Of a stretch of DNA of 64,000 nt, positions 46,596 through 53,850 are shown in pieces (position 1 is the first letter of the stretch; every line of letters begins with the position of its first letter). The DNA is from Bradyrhizobium tropiciagri. GTDB taxonomy: Bacteria; Pseudomonadota; Alphaproteobacteria; Rhizobiales; Xanthobacteraceae. The notes beneath the pieces are model-generated. The model worked only from the letters and a program-made list of their open reading frames with translations, did not search any database and was not told the origin of the DNA. The stretch is taken from positions 186,001-250,000 of the forward strand of contig NZ_JAFCKH010000002.1 in NCBI RefSeq assembly GCF_018130505.1. Reading direction: 5' to 3'. A program made the position numbers and the translations under genes.

Positions 46596-46666
46596 GTAGC
46601 TCGGATGGAGCGAAGCGTAATCCGGGAATACAGACCCCGGATTGCGCTGCGCTCCATCCGGGCTAC
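46596..46666. repeat. Intergenic palindromic repeat, family C
   Basis: GTAGCTCGGATGGAGCGAAG and GCGCTCCATCCGGGCTAC as arms; shorter centre than other copies. It lies between argB and the DUF423 gene on the same strand. Confidence 0.78.
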
Positions 46667-46669
46667 GGA

Positions 46670-47038
46670 TCACCGCTTCGGCCACATCGCGGCGACGGCC
46701 AGCGCCACCCAGCTCAGGATCAGCAGCGTTCCGCCTGTTGGCGCGGCCATCGGAAACAAGCCGTGGCCGGCATATTGGCGCAGGGTCAGGTCGCCGGCGA
46801 ACAATGACGCCGCGATGACGAAGCTGGCCGCCGCCACGATGCCGATTTTCGCGTGAACGATCGCGCGGTCCGCAACCGAAACGGTCGCGATCGCCGCGCA
46901 GGCATGAAACAGCAGCATCGAGGAGGCCGACGCCAGCCGCGAGGCGTCGGGCAGATGGGCCGCGGCGGCAGCCAGCATCACGCCGCAGGCGCCCATGATG
47001 GCGGCGAGGCCGATCAGCAGGCGAGACGGGCCGCTCAC
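46670..47038 (-). CDS. DUF423 family small membrane protein
   Basis: A 122-residue protein with four hydrophobic segments, LIGLAAIMGACGVMLAAAAAH at the N terminus and FAGDLTLRQYAGHGLFPMAAPTGGTLLI near the end, both typical of DUF423. Function unknown. It starts with GTG overlapping the engB stop (GTGA), so it is translated from the engB transcript. Confidence 0.88.
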   Translation of the reverse strand: MSGPSRLLIGLAAIMGACGVMLAAAAAHLPDASRLASASSMLLFHACAAIATVSVADRAIVHAKIGIVAAASFVIAASLFAGDLTLRQYAGHGLFPMAAPTGGTLLILSWVALAVAAMWPKR

Positions 47039-47688
47039 CGGCGCCGCTCCTCGATCAGGCGCACCATCGCGGCGCGCAGTTCGGGCATGCCGCCGCCGGT
47101 GCGGGACGAGGTCACCAGCAGCTCGGGGAATGCCGCGGGATGCTTTGCCAGCGCCGCCGTGGTGCCGGCGATCATGGCCGTCAATTCGCCGGCCTTGACC
47201 TGGTCGGCCTTGGTCAGCACGACCTGGTAGCTGACGGCTGACTTGTCGAGCGTCTTCAGCACATCGAGATCAACATCCTTGATGCCGTGGCGGGCATCGA
47301 TCAGCACGTAGACCCGCGCCAGCGTCGCCCGCCCGAGCAGGAATTTGTGGATCAGCTCGGTCCATGACGCGACCTTGGACTTGGCCGCCGCCGCATAGCC
47401 GTAGCCGGGCATGTCGACGAGGCGGAAGGCTGCGTTCTCCGGTCCCTCGAAGAAGATCAGTTCCTGGGTGCGGCCCGGCGTGTGCGAGGTGCGTGCCAGG
47501 CTGTTGCGGCCGGTCAGTGCGTTGATCAGGCTCGACTTGCCGACATTGGATCGGCCGGCAAACGCGACCTCGAGCCCCGCCATCGGCGGCAGCGTCGCGA
47601 TCGAGGGCGAGGCCCAGATGAAGCGCCAGTCGCCGGCGAACAGCTTTCGCCCCTGCTCAATCAGTGCTGCGTCCGGTTCGGTGCTCAT
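47035..47688 (-). CDS. engB: Ribosome biogenesis GTPase EngB (YihA/YsxC)
   Basis: A 217-residue GTPase for large-subunit assembly. G1 GRSNVGKSS (45-53), G3 DMPGYGYA (92-99), G4 TKAD and G5 TSS are in order. It follows yidC at 76 nt, in the usual rpmH-rnpA-yidC-engB order. Confidence 0.96.
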   Translation of the reverse strand: MSTEPDAALIEQGRKLFAGDWRFIWASPSIATLPPMAGLEVAFAGRSNVGKSSLINALTGRNSLARTSHTPGRTQELIFFEGPENAAFRLVDMPGYGYAAAAKSKVASWTELIHKFLLGRATLARVYVLIDARHGIKDVDLDVLKTLDKSAVSYQVVLTKADQVKAGELTAMIAGTTAALAKHPAAFPELLVTSSRTGGGMPELRAAMVRLIEERRR

Positions 47689-47710
47689 GCGTAATGGTCT
47701 CGGATACGTT

Positions 47711-47736
47711 CATGCCCGGCACGGGGCCGGGCATGA
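47711..47736. repeat. Short palindromic repeat, family G
   Basis: CATGCCCGGCACGGGGCCGG and CGGGCATGAT arms; lies in the yidC-engB gap. Similar to 39876-39906. Confidence 0.55.
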
Positions 47737-47764
47737 TGAAGTGCAGGCTGACGATGCGGAAGCG

Positions 47765-49633
47765 CTAGGTCGCCTCAGTCGTCACTTTTTTTTTGAACAC
47801 GTTGCGGATGTTGTCGAACAGTTCCACCTTCACGCCGTTGAGGCGCATGATGTAGCTCTGCTGCGCGACAGACAGCGTGTTGTTCCAGGCCCAGTAGATC
47901 ACGAGACCCGCCGGGAAGCCCGCCAGCATGAAGGTGAAGATCAGCGGCATCCAGTCGAAGATCATCTTCTGGGTCGGATCCGGCGGCGCCGGATTGAGCT
48001 TCATCTGCACCCACATCGTGACGCCCATGATCAGCGGCCAGACGCCGAGCCACAGATAGTGGCCGATGACCGGCAACTGCGTCGGATCGTAGTGCAGCAG
48101 GCCGAACAGCGTGAACAGATTGGTCGGATCGGGCGCCGAGAGGTCCTTGATCCAGCCGAAGAACGGCGCGTGCCGCATCTCGATGGTGACGAACAGCACC
48201 TTGTAGAGCGAGAAGAACACCGGGATCTGCAGCGCGACGGGAAGACAACCGGCGATCGGGTTGATCTTCTCCTTCTTGTAGATCTCCATCATCTCCTGCT
48301 GCTGCTTCACCCGATCGTCGGGATAGCGCTCCTTCAGCGCCTGCAGCTGCGGCTGCACCGACTTCATCTTCGCCATCGAAGCGTAGGACTTGTTGGCGAG
48401 CGGGAAGAACAGCAGCTTCACGATCACGGTCACGAGCAGGATCGAGACGCCGAAATTGCCGAACAGGCGGAAGAACCAGTCGAGCGCCAGGAACATCGGC
48501 TTGGTGATGAAGTAGAACCAGCCCCAGTCGATCAACAGGTCGAAATGGTTCAGCCCGAGCTGCTTGTTGTAGCCGCCGAAGCCGACCAGCGGGAAGTTGA
48601 TGCCGACGACGCTGGCTTCCTTGGCGCCGGCGAACAGCCTCGCATTGGCGCTGATGGTGCCGCCGATCGGCAGCGTCTGCGCGTCCTGCAGATAATCGGT
48701 CTGGTAGTTGTGGCTGGTGCCGACAGCGTTCGACCGGTAGGTCACATGCAGCTTGGCCGAGGTGTCGGGCAGCAGCGCCGACGCCCAATACTTGTCGGTC
48801 ATGCCCATCCAGCCGTTGGTGACGTCGAACGTCACCGACTTGGTCTCGTCGATCTTCTTGTAGGCGTATTCCTGCAGGCCCTGTTCGCCGAGATAGCCGA
48901 TCAGGCCTTCATGCAGGATGTAGTAGCCGGAGACCTGCGGCGTGCCGTGGCGCGAGATCAGCGCGAACGGATAGAGCGTGACCGGCGCGCTGCCGAGATT
49001 GCTGACCTCGTCCTTGATCGTGAACAGGTAGCGGTCGTCGACCGCGATGGTGCGGCGGAAGGTGAGGCCTTCGCCATTGTCGTATTTCAGCGTGATCGGG
49101 GTCGTCGGCGTCAGGCTGCCGGAACCCTCCTGCTGCCACACCGTGTTCTGGTCGGGAATCTTCGTCGTCGTGCCGCTCGCGGGCACCCAGCCGAACTCGG
49201 CGTAATAGGGCGCGGCGGTCTGCGACGGCGCGAACAGCACGATCGGCGGCGAATTCGGGTCGACCGTCTCGCGATACTGCACCAGCGCGATGTCGTCGAC
49301 GCGCGCGCCCTTCAGGGCGATGCTGCCGGCGAGACGCGGGGTCTCGATCTTGATGCGCGGGCCGGCTTCGAGCGCGGCTTCGCGGCTGACGACCGGTCCG
49401 GGACCTGCCGCCTGCGCCGGAGCGGGCGTGCCGCCGGCCGACGGGGTCGGCGCCGTCGAACCCTGGCCCGGCTGCGCCGGGGTCGGCTGCGGCGCGGACT
49501 TCTGCAGCTCGGCCTGCCGCTGCTGCTCGGCGCGCTGCTTCTCCATCTGCGGCATGTTGTAGAAATATTGCCAGGCGATCAGGACGAGGCCGGACAGGAT
49601 GACGGCAATGATGGTGTTGCGGTTGTCGGACAT
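47765..49633 (-). CDS. yidC: Membrane protein insertase YidC
   Basis: A 622-residue insertase. N-terminal span (about 6-24), an alanine/proline-rich linker, the large periplasmic beta domain (about 90-370), and the conserved five-span C-terminal domain (FNFGVSILLVTVIVKLLFFPLA, then WLPIF-type and IYWAWNNTLS segments). It inserts membrane proteins alone or with SecYEG, important for CydAB and other respiratory subunits in this window. Confidence 0.97.
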   Translation of the reverse strand: MSDNRNTIIAVILSGLVLIAWQYFYNMPQMEKQRAEQQRQAELQKSAPQPTPAQPGQGSTAPTPSAGGTPAPAQAAGPGPVVSREAALEAGPRIKIETPRLAGSIALKGARVDDIALVQYRETVDPNSPPIVLFAPSQTAAPYYAEFGWVPASGTTTKIPDQNTVWQQEGSGSLTPTTPITLKYDNGEGLTFRRTIAVDDRYLFTIKDEVSNLGSAPVTLYPFALISRHGTPQVSGYYILHEGLIGYLGEQGLQEYAYKKIDETKSVTFDVTNGWMGMTDKYWASALLPDTSAKLHVTYRSNAVGTSHNYQTDYLQDAQTLPIGGTISANARLFAGAKEASVVGINFPLVGFGGYNKQLGLNHFDLLIDWGWFYFITKPMFLALDWFFRLFGNFGVSILLVTVIVKLLFFPLANKSYASMAKMKSVQPQLQALKERYPDDRVKQQQEMMEIYKKEKINPIAGCLPVALQIPVFFSLYKVLFVTIEMRHAPFFGWIKDLSAPDPTNLFTLFGLLHYDPTQLPVIGHYLWLGVWPLIMGVTMWVQMKLNPAPPDPTQKMIFDWMPLIFTFMLAGFPAGLVIYWAWNNTLSVAQQSYIMRLNGVKVELFDNIRNVFKKKVTTEAT

Positions 49634-49661
49634 CTCTTAAGGTCTCGTCATTCCGTTCGGA

Positions 49662-50015
49662 TTACGCGCTCTGGTTACGCGCTTTTGGCGCAGGCCGGTC
49701 GAGCCGGCGCAGCGCCGACCGCAGGTCGTCAAGCATGGTCGCAAAATCGCGTGTCAGCGCATCACGGCGGCCGACTAGCACATAATCATGATGGGGTCGC
49801 ATCGATACATCGTCGATACGCTTCACGACTTCGCGGAGCCGGCGGCGGATGCGGTTGCGCTCGGTCGCGGTTCCATTCTTCTTGGTGACGGTGAAGCCGA
49901 TGCGGGCCGGGCCGTCATCGTCGCGGCGGCGGCCCTGCAGCACAAAGCCTGCGGTATTCGCCCGCGCGCCATTGGCAACGGCGAGGAAGTCCGCCCGCTG
50001 CCTTAGCCGATCCAT
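49662..50015 (-). CDS. rnpA: Ribonuclease P protein component
   Basis: A 117-residue basic protein that, with the RnpB RNA, matures tRNA 5' ends. RIGFTVTKKNGTATERNRIRRRLRE carries the RNR motif (53-60 region). It lies 31 nt downstream of rpmH, the universal bacterial order. Confidence 0.95.
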   Translation of the reverse strand: MDRLRQRADFLAVANGARANTAGFVLQGRRRDDDGPARIGFTVTKKNGTATERNRIRRRLREVVKRIDDVSMRPHHDYVLVGRRDALTRDFATMLDDLRSALRRLDRPAPKARNQSA

Positions 50016-50046
50016 AAAGAATCTCCTGAGGAGGAGACGTCCGGGC

Positions 50047-50181
50047 TCAGGCGCTCAGGCGCTTGCGGCCACGCGCACGGCGCGCGGCGAGGACCTTGCG
50101 GCCACCGGCCGTGGCGAGACGGGCGCGGAAGCCGTGACGGCGCTTGCGCACCAGTTTGCTGGGTTGATAAGTCCGCTTCAC
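50047..50181 (-). CDS. rpmH: 50S ribosomal protein L34
   Basis: A 44-residue, very basic ribosomal protein ([20 protein letters not shown] at the N terminus, [11 protein letters not shown] at the end). It starts with GTG at 50181; the frame is open to 50274 but the extra residues are not part of L34. Heads the rpmH-rnpA-yidC-engB cluster. Confidence 0.96.
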   Translation of the reverse strand: MKRTYQPSKLVRKRRHGFRARLATAGGRKVLAARRARGRKRLSA

Positions 50182-50547
50182 GGGTAAGTCTCCGCTGACC
50201 GGGCAATTTGCCGTTGAATTGAGATGAAGTCCGGTGATGCTGGCGGGCTCAAAGCAGGCCGTTTGCGGCCCCAAACGAGCCGCCCCCGGTCAAGAACCGG
50301 GCCATCGCGGACAGTTGGCGCGGCTTATAAGGGAGTGCCCAGTTTTCGTCAATCTCGGAGCGCGCCGCAAAGCGGCTTCTTTGAAACGTCGCAATTGGGG
50401 CGAATATATCTGTTTTCGCGGGGTTTTTGCCGGTGAGGGAGCGCGTAACGGCGCCGGGGAACCCGGCCGACATTAGCGATCCGTAATTTGACCGGCTTGG
50501 GGGCCGGACGGCATCTTCCAGCCCCGGAGCCAAACAAGGCCTTGTCT
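50182..50547. other. Intergenic region between divergent rpmH and histidine kinase gene
   Basis: No gene supported in 366 nt. It should carry promoters in both directions. AT-rich pieces occur at 50400-50430 (GAATATATCTGTTTTCG). I see no clear paired -35/-10 set, DnaA box cluster or hairpin with T-run. Confidence 0.5.
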
Positions 50548-52026
50548 GTGGCTGATACTGACGATCAGGCTGCACCGCAGATGCCTCGGCCCAAGCCGTC
50601 TGTCCGGCTGGGGCTGTCGGGCAAGCTTCTGCTGCTGACCATTCCCCTGGCGATGATCGCCGGGATGCTGATCTATGTGCCTGCGATCGCCAACTTCCGC
50701 GTCAACCGCCTCAACGACCGGCTCGCCGCCGCCAACACCGCGGCGCTGGTGCTGGACGCGGCGCCCTCCGGCATGGTGCCGGATTCGCTGGCACGGCAGA
50801 TCCTGTCCAGCATCGGGGCGCGCGCGGTCGCCATCAAGCTGGGGCAGCAGCGCCGCCTGCTCGCCAGCGCCGATCTGCCGGCCGCGATCGACCATGACAT
50901 CGACATGCGGACCATGACGATATGGTCGGCGATCGTCGATTCCTTCGAGATGATGCTGGAGCACGGCGACCAGACCATCCGCGTGGTCGGAGCCGCGCCG
51001 GGCCAGGCCCAGTTCATCGAGGTCGTGATCGATGAGAAGCCGCTGCGCCAGGCGATGTACCGCTTCTCGCGCAACGTCCTCGTCGTGGCACTTCTGATCG
51101 CCGGCCTGACCTCGGGCCTGGTCTACCTCGCGCTGCATTATCTGTTCGTCCGGCCGATGCGACGGCTGACGGCGAACCTGATCGGTTTCCACGAGAATCC
51201 GGAGAGTTCGGCGCGGATCATCGTGCCGAGCCAGCGCGGCGACGAGATCGGCGTCGCCGAGCGCGAGCTATCGGACATGCAGCGCGACCTCGTCTCGATG
51301 CTGCATCAGAAGAGCCGGCTCGCGGCGCTGGGCCTTGCCGTCTCCAAGATCAACCACGATCTGCGCAACCTCTTGGCGTCCTCGCAACTGCTGTCGGACC
51401 AGCTCGCCAGCGTGCCCGATCCGCGGGTGCAGCGCTTTGCGCCGAAGCTGCTGCGCTCGCTCGAACGCGCCATCGCGTTCTGCCAGTCGACCTTGTCCTA
51501 TGGCCGCGCCCAGGAGGCGGCGCCCGACCGCCGCATGATCCTGGTCGAGCCGGCGGTCTCCGAGGTGCGCGAATCCGCCGGGCTGGCGACCGACGCTTCG
51601 ATCACCTGGATCAGCGCGATCGAGCGCGGCCTCACCATCGATGCCGATCCGGACCAACTGTTCCGCGTGATGCTCAATCTGGTGCGCAACGCGGCGCAGG
51701 CGCTGGAGAGCCGCACCGGCGGCGATGGCGGCGCGCAGCAGATCCGCATCACCGGCCGCCGCGAGGGGACGGTCGCGATCATCGAGGTCTCCGACACCGG
51801 CCCCGGCGTGCCGGCCAAGGCGCGCGAGCACCTGTTCGAGGCGTTCCAGACCTCGGGCCGTCCCGGCGGCAGCGGCTTGGGCCTTGCGATCGCCGCCGAA
51901 CTGATCCGCGCCCATGGCGGCAACATCCACCTGGTCGAGGGCACCATCGGCGCCACCTTCCGGATCTCGATCCCGGACCGCCCGGTGGAACTGCTGTCGA
52001 TCCGCAGCGAGCGGGCGAGGGCGTAG
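50548..52026 (+). CDS. Sensor histidine kinase (no adjacent response regulator)
   Basis: A 492-residue membrane sensor. Hydrophobic spans at about 26-47 and 177-200 enclose an extracytoplasmic domain of about 125 residues. HAMP follows, then a histidine-phosphotransfer helix with His270 (SKINHDLRN), and the HATPase: N box LVRNAAQALE, G1 DTGPGVP, G2 GGSGLGLAIA. Start is taken as GTG at 50548; ATG options lie 31 codons inside. No response regulator gene is beside it. Confidence 0.88.
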   Translation: MADTDDQAAPQMPRPKPSVRLGLSGKLLLLTIPLAMIAGMLIYVPAIANFRVNRLNDRLAAANTAALVLDAAPSGMVPDSLARQILSSIGARAVAIKLGQQRRLLASADLPAAIDHDIDMRTMTIWSAIVDSFEMMLEHGDQTIRVVGAAPGQAQFIEVVIDEKPLRQAMYRFSRNVLVVALLIAGLTSGLVYLALHYLFVRPMRRLTANLIGFHENPESSARIIVPSQRGDEIGVAERELSDMQRDLVSMLHQKSRLAALGLAVSKINHDLRNLLASSQLLSDQLASVPDPRVQRFAPKLLRSLERAIAFCQSTLSYGRAQEAAPDRRMILVEPAVSEVRESAGLATDASITWISAIERGLTIDADPDQLFRVMLNLVRNAAQALESRTGGDGGAQQIRITGRREGTVAIIEVSDTGPGVPAKAREHLFEAFQTSGRPGGSGLGLAIAAELIRAHGGNIHLVEGTIGATFRISIPDRPVELLSIRSERARA

Positions 52027-52062
52027 ACCCCGGTCTTGTTTTCGGTGAGCACAGAAACTCGA

Positions 52063-52102
52063 GATTCCGGGTTCATCGCTGGCGCGATGCCCCGGAATGA
52101 CG
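52063..52102. repeat. Short palindromic repeat, family F
   Basis: ATTCCGGGTTCATCGCTGGC and CCCCGGAATGACG, the same arm sequences as at 12384-12425. It lies between the kinase and the tRNA gene. Confidence 0.65.
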
Positions 52103-52251
52103 AAAAAACGAGGCTCTCCCCGCCAAATCGCCGTTCCAAACATGCCAGCCAGACACTTGCCAACGGGACCGGGACGCTGTAGCTAGAGCGCTCTTTCGCG
52201 ATGGTTCGGGCCTCCCGGATCCCCGCGGGCTTTGAGCCCTGCCGCGAAAAT

Positions 52252-52328
52252 GCGCCCGTAGCTCAGCTGGATAGAGCACCAGACTACGAATCTGGGGGTC
52301 GGACGTTCGAATCGTTCCGGGCGCGCCA
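52252..52328 (+). tRNA. tRNA-Arg (ACG)
   Basis: A 77-nt tRNA with encoded CCA. Acceptor GCGCCCG pairs with CGGGCGC; D arm GCTC...GAGC; anticodon stem CCAGA/TCTGG around CTACGAA, anticodon ACG; T arm with GTTCGAATC. The wobble A would be converted to inosine. An integrase fragment follows directly downstream, the usual arrangement for an integration site in a tRNA 3' end. Confidence 0.95.
52312..52328 (+). repeat. Putative left attachment core (attL) in the tRNA 3' end
   Basis: TCGTTCCGGGCGCGCCA occurs here and again at 62620-62636 in the same direction, a 17-bp exact direct repeat. It includes the T-arm end, acceptor strand and CCA. This fits integration that duplicates the tRNA 3' end. Confidence 0.6.
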
Positions 52329-52428
52329 CGCACCTGAGTTCCTATTGAAAATCAATAACTAACGCAGATACAAGCGTTTAGCTGCCGTGTGGTGGTCACA
52401 GGCGGTGGTGCTAATCGTGCGTGTATTG

Positions 52429-52899
52429 ATGGGCGTGATCAAAGACAGACACGGGACGTATTGTGTTCGGAAGACGGTGCCAGAGAAGCCCAAGGGACTG
52501 CAGGCGGCAGTCGCGCGCGAACTGGACAACGGCAAATCGGCGCAGAAACACTTGAAGCGCTCGCTTGGCACCAAGAGCCTCCGCGAGGCCAACATACGTG
52601 CCAAGCCGGTGCTGGTAGAGTTCGACAGGATCATTGCCCGGGCAAAGGCCCGCCTCGCCGAATCCACAGCTCCGCTGATCAAGCGCACCAGCCTGAATGA
52701 CACCGAAATCAAACGCATGGCCGAGTGGGTGTACGCCAAGGCGCTGGCTTGGGATGAGCGCATACGGTTTGGCGGGCGCGACGAGCAGGCGCGGATTAGA
52801 GCCGAGGTCAAGGCTGAGCGTCCATGGCAAATGGCGCGCCCGGAACGAGGCGACCAACACCCAGCCTTCACATTGAAAAATCAGCGCAAATCAGCGTAG
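52429..52899 (+). pseudogene. Truncated tyrosine-type integrase (N-terminal part)
   Basis: About 156 residues. MGVIKDRHGTYCVRKTVPE and HLKRSLGTKSLREANIRAKP match the N-terminal domain (DUF6538-like) of phage-type integrases of alphaproteobacteria. The SAM-like core-binding domain begins (SLNDTEIKRMAEWVYAKAL), but the catalytic R..H..R..Y part is missing. The match ends near 52832, where an inverted tRNA-tail-like sequence begins. It stands 100 nt after tRNA-Arg. It is a remnant and should be inactive. Confidence 0.8.
52832..52855 (-). repeat. Inverted copy of attachment-like sequence
   Basis: These 24 bases are the exact reverse complement of 62613-62636. The first 17 equal the reverse complement of the tRNA-Arg 3' end. 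They mark the break point of integrase homology in the truncated gene. Confidence 0.6.
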
Positions 52900-53003
52900 C
52901 TGCTTGCTTGCTCGTACCACCTTTTGTGACCACCGGCAACGGCGCAACGAAGCCAAACGGTAGTGCCTCGCTGGTTCATCCAGCTTTGCCGCGCGGTGCC
53001 AAC

Positions 53004-53411
53004 TCATGGCGCAATCTCCACCCGATAGGGCGGCGGAAACTCGGCATCGATCTGCTGGATAACGGCTGGTAGATATGACTGGTCTATGCCAAACGAAAAC
53101 TTAAGTCGTATCGGCGCCACGTGGTCGGCAACTATCTGGACGTGGACGCCAATGCCGCCCCTCCCATTTCCGACCAGAACTACTTCAAGCCCTTCATAGC
53201 TGCTGAGTTTGGCTTCACCCTTCAGGGTTTTATGAAGCGCGATGAGCTGGGTGCGGAAGGGCTCGACACCGACAGTCTCGTCCAACACAGCGCCTTGGAA
53301 TGGACCTGCCCGAGCATCGATGATGGTGGGATAGCCCAGTTCATTTGCAGGGCCGCTCTTCGTTAGACGAACCCAACAACGGCCGTCGCCGATCAATACG
53401 CCTTCGCCCAC
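53004..53411 (-). CDS. Hypothetical protein, possibly WapI/DUF6228-like immunity protein
   Basis: A 135-residue soluble protein. The layout (GVLIGDGRCWVRL at the start; FRTQLIALHKTLKGEAKLSSYEGLEVVLVGNGRGGIGVHV in the middle; SFGIDQSYLPAVIQQID near the end) recalls WapI/DUF6228-type immunity proteins in strand order and in the late DQSYL motif. The call is a pattern match only. GTG at 53411 has AGGGGG at good distance; a TTG at 53468 would overlap the upstream gene. No toxin is recognised nearby. Confidence 0.55.
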   Translation of the reverse strand: MGEGVLIGDGRCWVRLTKSGPANELGYPTIIDARAGPFQGAVLDETVGVEPFRTQLIALHKTLKGEAKLSSYEGLEVVLVGNGRGGIGVHVQIVADHVAPIRLKFSFGIDQSYLPAVIQQIDAEFPPPYRVEIAP

Positions 53412-53452
53412 GTCTGCCAACCCCCTGGCGTGCCAATCCAATCGCAAGAGCC

Positions 53453-53782
53453 CTACGATGGGCTGCAAGTACCTATCTCTATGTAAAGGTCGTCTGGCTT
53501 CGACGGATCGCCCGCGCGCCCAGAAGCAAGAAGCCTCGCGAACTGCTCGGGCGCTTCTCGTCGAAACTGCTCCCAGAACCCTTGGGTGATGTAGCCGTTG
53601 CTAACTACGACCTCAAATCGGCGAGTATCCTTGTCAAAGTGCGCGTCGTGGATGATCGGTTGGCACCTGAAATCTTGGGATAATCCTGCGCCTTCCTTAA
53701 CTTCAACGCATGCGGTCAATGGCATCGGGTCATCTTTGCCGTGCTCATTGTTGTTTTCGTTGCGCTTTTCTTGCTGCGCCAC
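53453..53782 (-). CDS. Hypothetical protein
   Basis: A 109-residue soluble protein with a hydrophilic, asparagine/glutamate-rich start and a core with FEVVVSNGYITQGFWEQFRREAPEQFARLLASGRAG. It ends DLYIEIGTCSPS. I do not recognise the family. It starts with GTG at 53782 after AAGGTAAG; ATG at 53725 is an alternative. The next gene begins 41 nt downstream on the same strand, so the two are probably cotranscribed. Confidence 0.5.
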   Translation of the reverse strand: MAQQEKRNENNNEHGKDDPMPLTACVEVKEGAGLSQDFRCQPIIHDAHFDKDTRRFEVVVSNGYITQGFWEQFRREAPEQFARLLASGRAGDPSKPDDLYIEIGTCSPS

Positions 53783-53850
53783 CGCTTACCTTGATTGCAC
53801 GGCGGTCTTTGGGCCGTCGGTTTGCGTCGCGTTTGCTGTCTTCTTTCAGC

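Noticed and set aside
47411-49888. Plus-strand open frame of 825 codons
   Set aside because: Antisense of yidC and engB; low-complexity composition typical of a shadow frame.
50182-50547. Replication origin beside rpmH
   Set aside because: No cluster of DnaA boxes or AT-rich unwinding element, and no dnaA or parAB genes; in this group rpmH-rnpA is not a reliable origin marker.
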